From Actinomycetes bacterium (GTDB lineage Bacteria; Actinomycetota; Acidimicrobiia; Acidimicrobiales; Palsa-688), in assembly GCA_021827225.1 (NCBI GenBank), contig JAKAXG010000178.1, positions 1-7,960 on the forward strand: a stretch of DNA of 7,960 nt, written 5' to 3'. Positions 5,789 through 7,960 of this stretch are shown one piece after another. The notes under the pieces are model-generated. The model saw only the letters and a program-made list of their open reading frames with translations. It did no database searches and was not told the DNA's origin. Positions within the stretch are counted from its first letter, which is position 1. Each line of letters starts with the position of its first letter. The position numbers were made by a program, and so were the translations under genes.

Positions 5789-7190
5789 AGAGCTCCTGAG
5801 CGGCTGGGGCCGGACCTCTCCCAGCTCCGCCCGGGTGAGCGCACCCCGGCGGGTCGACGAGGTGGAGGGCGTCCTGGCCGCCGCCGGCCGGAGAGGAATC
5901 ATCGGCCGGGGCCTGGGCCGCAGCTACGGCGACGCCGCCCAGAACGCCGGAGGGGACGTGGCCGTCATGACCGGCCTGGACCGTATCCTCGACGTGGACA
6001 TCGAGGCGGCCACGGTGACGGTGGAGGCCGGCGTCAGCCTCGACCGGCTGATGCGCACCCTGGTGCCGATGGGCCTGTGGCCGGCGGTGACCCCGGGCAC
6101 CCGCCAGGTAACGGTGGGCGGCGCCATCGGCTCCGACGTGCACGGCAAGAACCACCACCGCGACGGGACCTTCGGCAGCCACGTGCGCTCCATGGACCTG
6201 CTGTCGCCCGGGCGGGGCCCGCTCACCCTCACTCCCGACGCCACCCCCGAGGAGTTCTGGGCGACCACCGGCGGCATGGGGCTCACCGGCCTGATCCGCC
6301 GGGCGACCGTCGACGTCGTGCCGGTCGAGACCGCCCACATCCGGGTGGACAGCGAGCGCACCCCGGACCTCGACACCACCATGAGCCTCATGGCCGAACG
6401 GGACCAGCGCTACCGCTACTCGGTGGCCTGGATCGACTGCCTGGCCCGGGGGGCGTCGCTCGGGCGGTCCATCATCGAGTGGGGCGAGCACGCCCGCCGC
6501 GACGACCTGCCCCCCTCGCAGCGCACGGCCGACCGGGCCCTGCGCTTCAACCCGCTCGACTCGCTGCCGGCCCCGCCGTGGGCGCCGTCCGGGCTTCTGA
6601 ACCGCTGGACCGTGGCCGCCTTCAACGAGCTGTGGTACCGCAAGGCACCCCGGCGGGCCGAGGGCCACGTGGTCCCGTTGTCCGCCTTCTTCCATCCCCT
6701 GGACCTGGTGTCGGGGTGGAACCGCATCTACGGCAACCGGGGTTTCCTGCAGTACCAGTTCGTGCTGCCCGACGGGGAGGAGGCCACCCTGCGGCGGATC
6801 ATCGAGGACCTGGTGGCCCACCGCTGCGCCTCGTTCCTGGCCGTGCTGAAGCGGTTCGGGGCGGCCGACCCCGGCCCGTTGTCGTTCCCCCGGCCGGGCT
6901 GGACGCTCGCCCTGGACCTGCCGGTCAGCTTCGGGGAGCTGGGCGGCCTGCTCGACCGCATGGACGAGCTGGTGGTGGCCGCCGGCGGGCGGGTGTATCT
7001 GGCCAAGGACTCGAGGTTGAGGCCGGAGCTGCTCGAAGCCATGTACCCGGAGCTTCCCCGCTGGAGGGAAGTGAGAGAGAGATTGGATCCCGACCGCCGT
7101 ATGCGTTCCGACCTGTTGCGCCGCCTGCCCGCCCTGACCGCCGGCACCTCCGCCCCCGCTTCCGCCTCCGCCTCCGGGGGGGCCCGGTGA
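5775..7190 (+). CDS. dprE1: DprE1, decaprenylphosphoryl-beta-D-ribose 2'-oxidase
   Basis: The 471-residue FAD-dependent oxidase aligns with Rv3790 throughout. Together with DprE2 it converts prenyl-phospho-ribose to prenyl-phospho-arabinose through a 2'-keto intermediate. The FAD-binding half has [17 protein letters not shown] (44-60), [12 protein letters not shown] (107-118) and DVHGKNHH (121-128), with H123 matching H132 of Rv3790. The substrate half has ELWYRK (285-290), FHPLD (306-310), [10 protein letters not shown] (323-332) and LAKDSR (409-414), with K411 matching the catalytic K418. The cysteine attacked by benzothiazinones in M. tuberculosis (C387) is alanine here (A379, in WTLALD). 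The C-terminus ends in a short Ala/Ser-rich tail. The GTG at 5775 lies inside the end of ubiA, has no clear ribosome binding site and suggests translational coupling. The stop codon overlaps the next start. Confidence 0.95.
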   Translation: MSTARELLSGWGRTSPSSARVSAPRRVDEVEGVLAAAGRRGIIGRGLGRSYGDAAQNAGGDVAVMTGLDRILDVDIEAATVTVEAGVSLDRLMRTLVPMGLWPAVTPGTRQVTVGGAIGSDVHGKNHHRDGTFGSHVRSMDLLSPGRGPLTLTPDATPEEFWATTGGMGLTGLIRRATVDVVPVETAHIRVDSERTPDLDTTMSLMAERDQRYRYSVAWIDCLARGASLGRSIIEWGEHARRDDLPPSQRTADRALRFNPLDSLPAPPWAPSGLLNRWTVAAFNELWYRKAPRRAEGHVVPLSAFFHPLDLVSGWNRIYGNRGFLQYQFVLPDGEEATLRRIIEDLVAHRCASFLAVLKRFGAADPGPLSFPRPGWTLALDLPVSFGELGGLLDRMDELVVAAGGRVYLAKDSRLRPELLEAMYPELPRWREVRERLDPDRRMRSDLLRRLPALTAGTSAPASASASGGAR

Positions 7191-7951
7191 GGGACGCCCT
7201 CGGCGATGTGCAGTCCGTGCTGGTGCTGGGCGGCACGTCGGAGATCGGCCTGGCCATAGCCGAGCAGCTGGCCCGTCCCCGGGCCGCCACCGTGGTGCTG
7301 GCCGGCCGGGACCCCTCCGGCCTGGAGGCCGCCGCCGAATCGCTGCGCCGGGCCGGGGCCGGCCGGGTGGAGACCGTCGCCTTCGACGCCGCTGCCACCG
7401 ACACCCACGGCGCCGTCGTCGAGGAGGCGGCCCGCCGGGCGGGCGGCGACCTCGACGTGGTGGTCCTGGCCTTCGGGCTGCTCGGCGACCAGGAGCAGGA
7501 CGAGGCCGGCGGCGACGGCGCCGTCCGGGTGGCCACCACCAACTACGTGGGGTCCGTTTCCGCCGGCCTGGCCGCCGCCCGCCGGCTGAAGGAGCAGGGC
7601 CACGGCGCCCTGGTGGCCCTGTCCTCGGTCGCCGGGGAGCGGGTCCGGCGGGCCAACTTCATCTACGGCTCCTCCAAGGCGGGCATGGACGGTTTCTTCC
7701 AGGGCCTGGCCGACTCGCTGGCCGGCAGCGGGGTGCGGGTGCTGATCGTCCGCCCCGGTTTCGTGCGCACCCGCATGACCGAGGGGATGAAGGCGGCGCC
7801 GCTCGCCACCACCGCCGTCGACGTGGCCACCGCCACCGTCGAGGGTCTGCGTGCCGGCCGGGCCGTGGTGTGGGTGCCGGCCCCCCTGCGGCTGGTGTTC
7901 ATGGTGTTCCGGCACCTGCCCCGCCCGCTGTGGCGGCGCGTGCCCGCCTGA
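7187..7951 (+). CDS. dprE2: DprE2, decaprenylphosphoryl-2-keto-beta-D-erythro-pentose reductase
   Basis: The 254-residue short-chain dehydrogenase/reductase matches Rv3791 closely. It should reduce the 2'-keto intermediate made by DprE1 to prenyl-phospho-arabinose with NAD(P)H. Seen are the cofactor loop LGGTSEIG (14-21), FDA (66-68), [10 protein letters not shown] (95-104) in place of the common NNAG, N119 of the active-site helix, and [22 protein letters not shown] (145-166). The last segment contains S147, Y160 and K164 as the catalytic residues. RPGFVRTRM follows at 189-197. The C-terminal [23 protein letters not shown] is hydrophobic and basic and may associate with the membrane, as proposed for its homologues. 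The GTG start at 7187 overlaps the dprE1 stop in a GTGA junction, typical of coupled expression of two enzymes that act together. Only 9 nt follow in the window, so the operon may continue. Confidence 0.94.
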   Translation: MRDALGDVQSVLVLGGTSEIGLAIAEQLARPRAATVVLAGRDPSGLEAAAESLRRAGAGRVETVAFDAAATDTHGAVVEEAARRAGGDLDVVVLAFGLLGDQEQDEAGGDGAVRVATTNYVGSVSAGLAAARRLKEQGHGALVALSSVAGERVRRANFIYGSSKAGMDGFFQGLADSLAGSGVRVLIVRPGFVRTRMTEGMKAAPLATTAVDVATATVEGLRAGRAVVWVPAPLRLVFMVFRHLPRPLWRRVPA

Positions 7952-7960
7952 GCCGGCGCC

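Noticed and set aside
5676..6821. Long minus-strand open frame (381 codons) antisense to dprE1
   Set aside because: The translation is Gly/Ala/Arg/Val/His-rich with no family motif, and it lies opposite a clear DprE1. It is the stop-poor shadow expected at this GC content.
7149..7176. Hexamer-like GCCTCC repeats at the 3' end of dprE1
   Set aside because: This is simple Ala/Ser codon use in a short tail, too short and degenerate to call a repeat feature.
6077..7186. Long N-terminal extension of DprE2
   Set aside because: This frame overlaps dprE1 throughout and its translation looks like a shadow. DprE2 homology begins at the GTG at 7187.
6728..7915. Long minus-strand open frame (395 codons) antisense to dprE1 and dprE2
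   Set aside because: Same shadow effect, opposite two well-supported coding regions, with no recognisable domain.

Overview
The window is very GC-rich and gene-dense, with frequent GTG/TTG starts, 4-14 nt gene overlaps and long antisense shadow frames. This, together with close homologues of the mycobacterial arabinan-precursor enzymes, points to an actinobacterium. The three arabinan-precursor genes lie directly side by side, and the left half holds none of the usual mycolic-acid or arabinogalactan neighbours. I therefore infer a non-mycolate lineage (for example Acidimicrobiia or a relative), but the sequence alone does not prove it.

Left part (1-1282). The window opens with the last 21 codons of a gene that looks like the C-terminus of a GH15 glucoamylase/trehalase-type protein. 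A DUF72 (YecE-type) gene follows. Converging on it is a small STAS-domain gene on the minus strand. The two stop codons are 6 nt apart, inside hairpin-forming sequence.

Middle (1283-2466). A roughly 125 bp divergent control region separates the STAS gene from a 64-residue acidic small protein ending in an EESFPASDPP motif. A GTTT-N16-GGGTAG element facing the STAS gene resembles promoters of the SigB/SigF stress sigma family. Next comes a crotonase-fold (enoyl-CoA hydratase/isomerase family) gene lacking both classical catalytic glutamates. It is preceded by a nested inverted repeat and has no visible Shine-Dalgarno sequence.

Right part (2467-7951). Five tightly packed co-directional genes appear to form one operon. 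They encode a membrane-anchored NAGPA-like (phosphodiester glycosidase family) protein, a second NAGPA-like protein that is a lipoprotein, a UbiA-family decaprenyl-phosphate phosphoribosyltransferase, a DprE1 oxidase and a DprE2 reductase. The last three would make and epimerise prenyl-phospho-ribose to prenyl-phospho-arabinofuranose, the arabinosyl donor for cell-surface glycans. The two extracytoplasmic NAGPA-like proteins upstream suggest a dedicated envelope-glycan pathway in which a sugar phosphodiester is processed outside the membrane. This gene association is the most interesting part of the window. The DPPR phosphatase and the arabinosyltransferases are not seen and would have to lie elsewhere.
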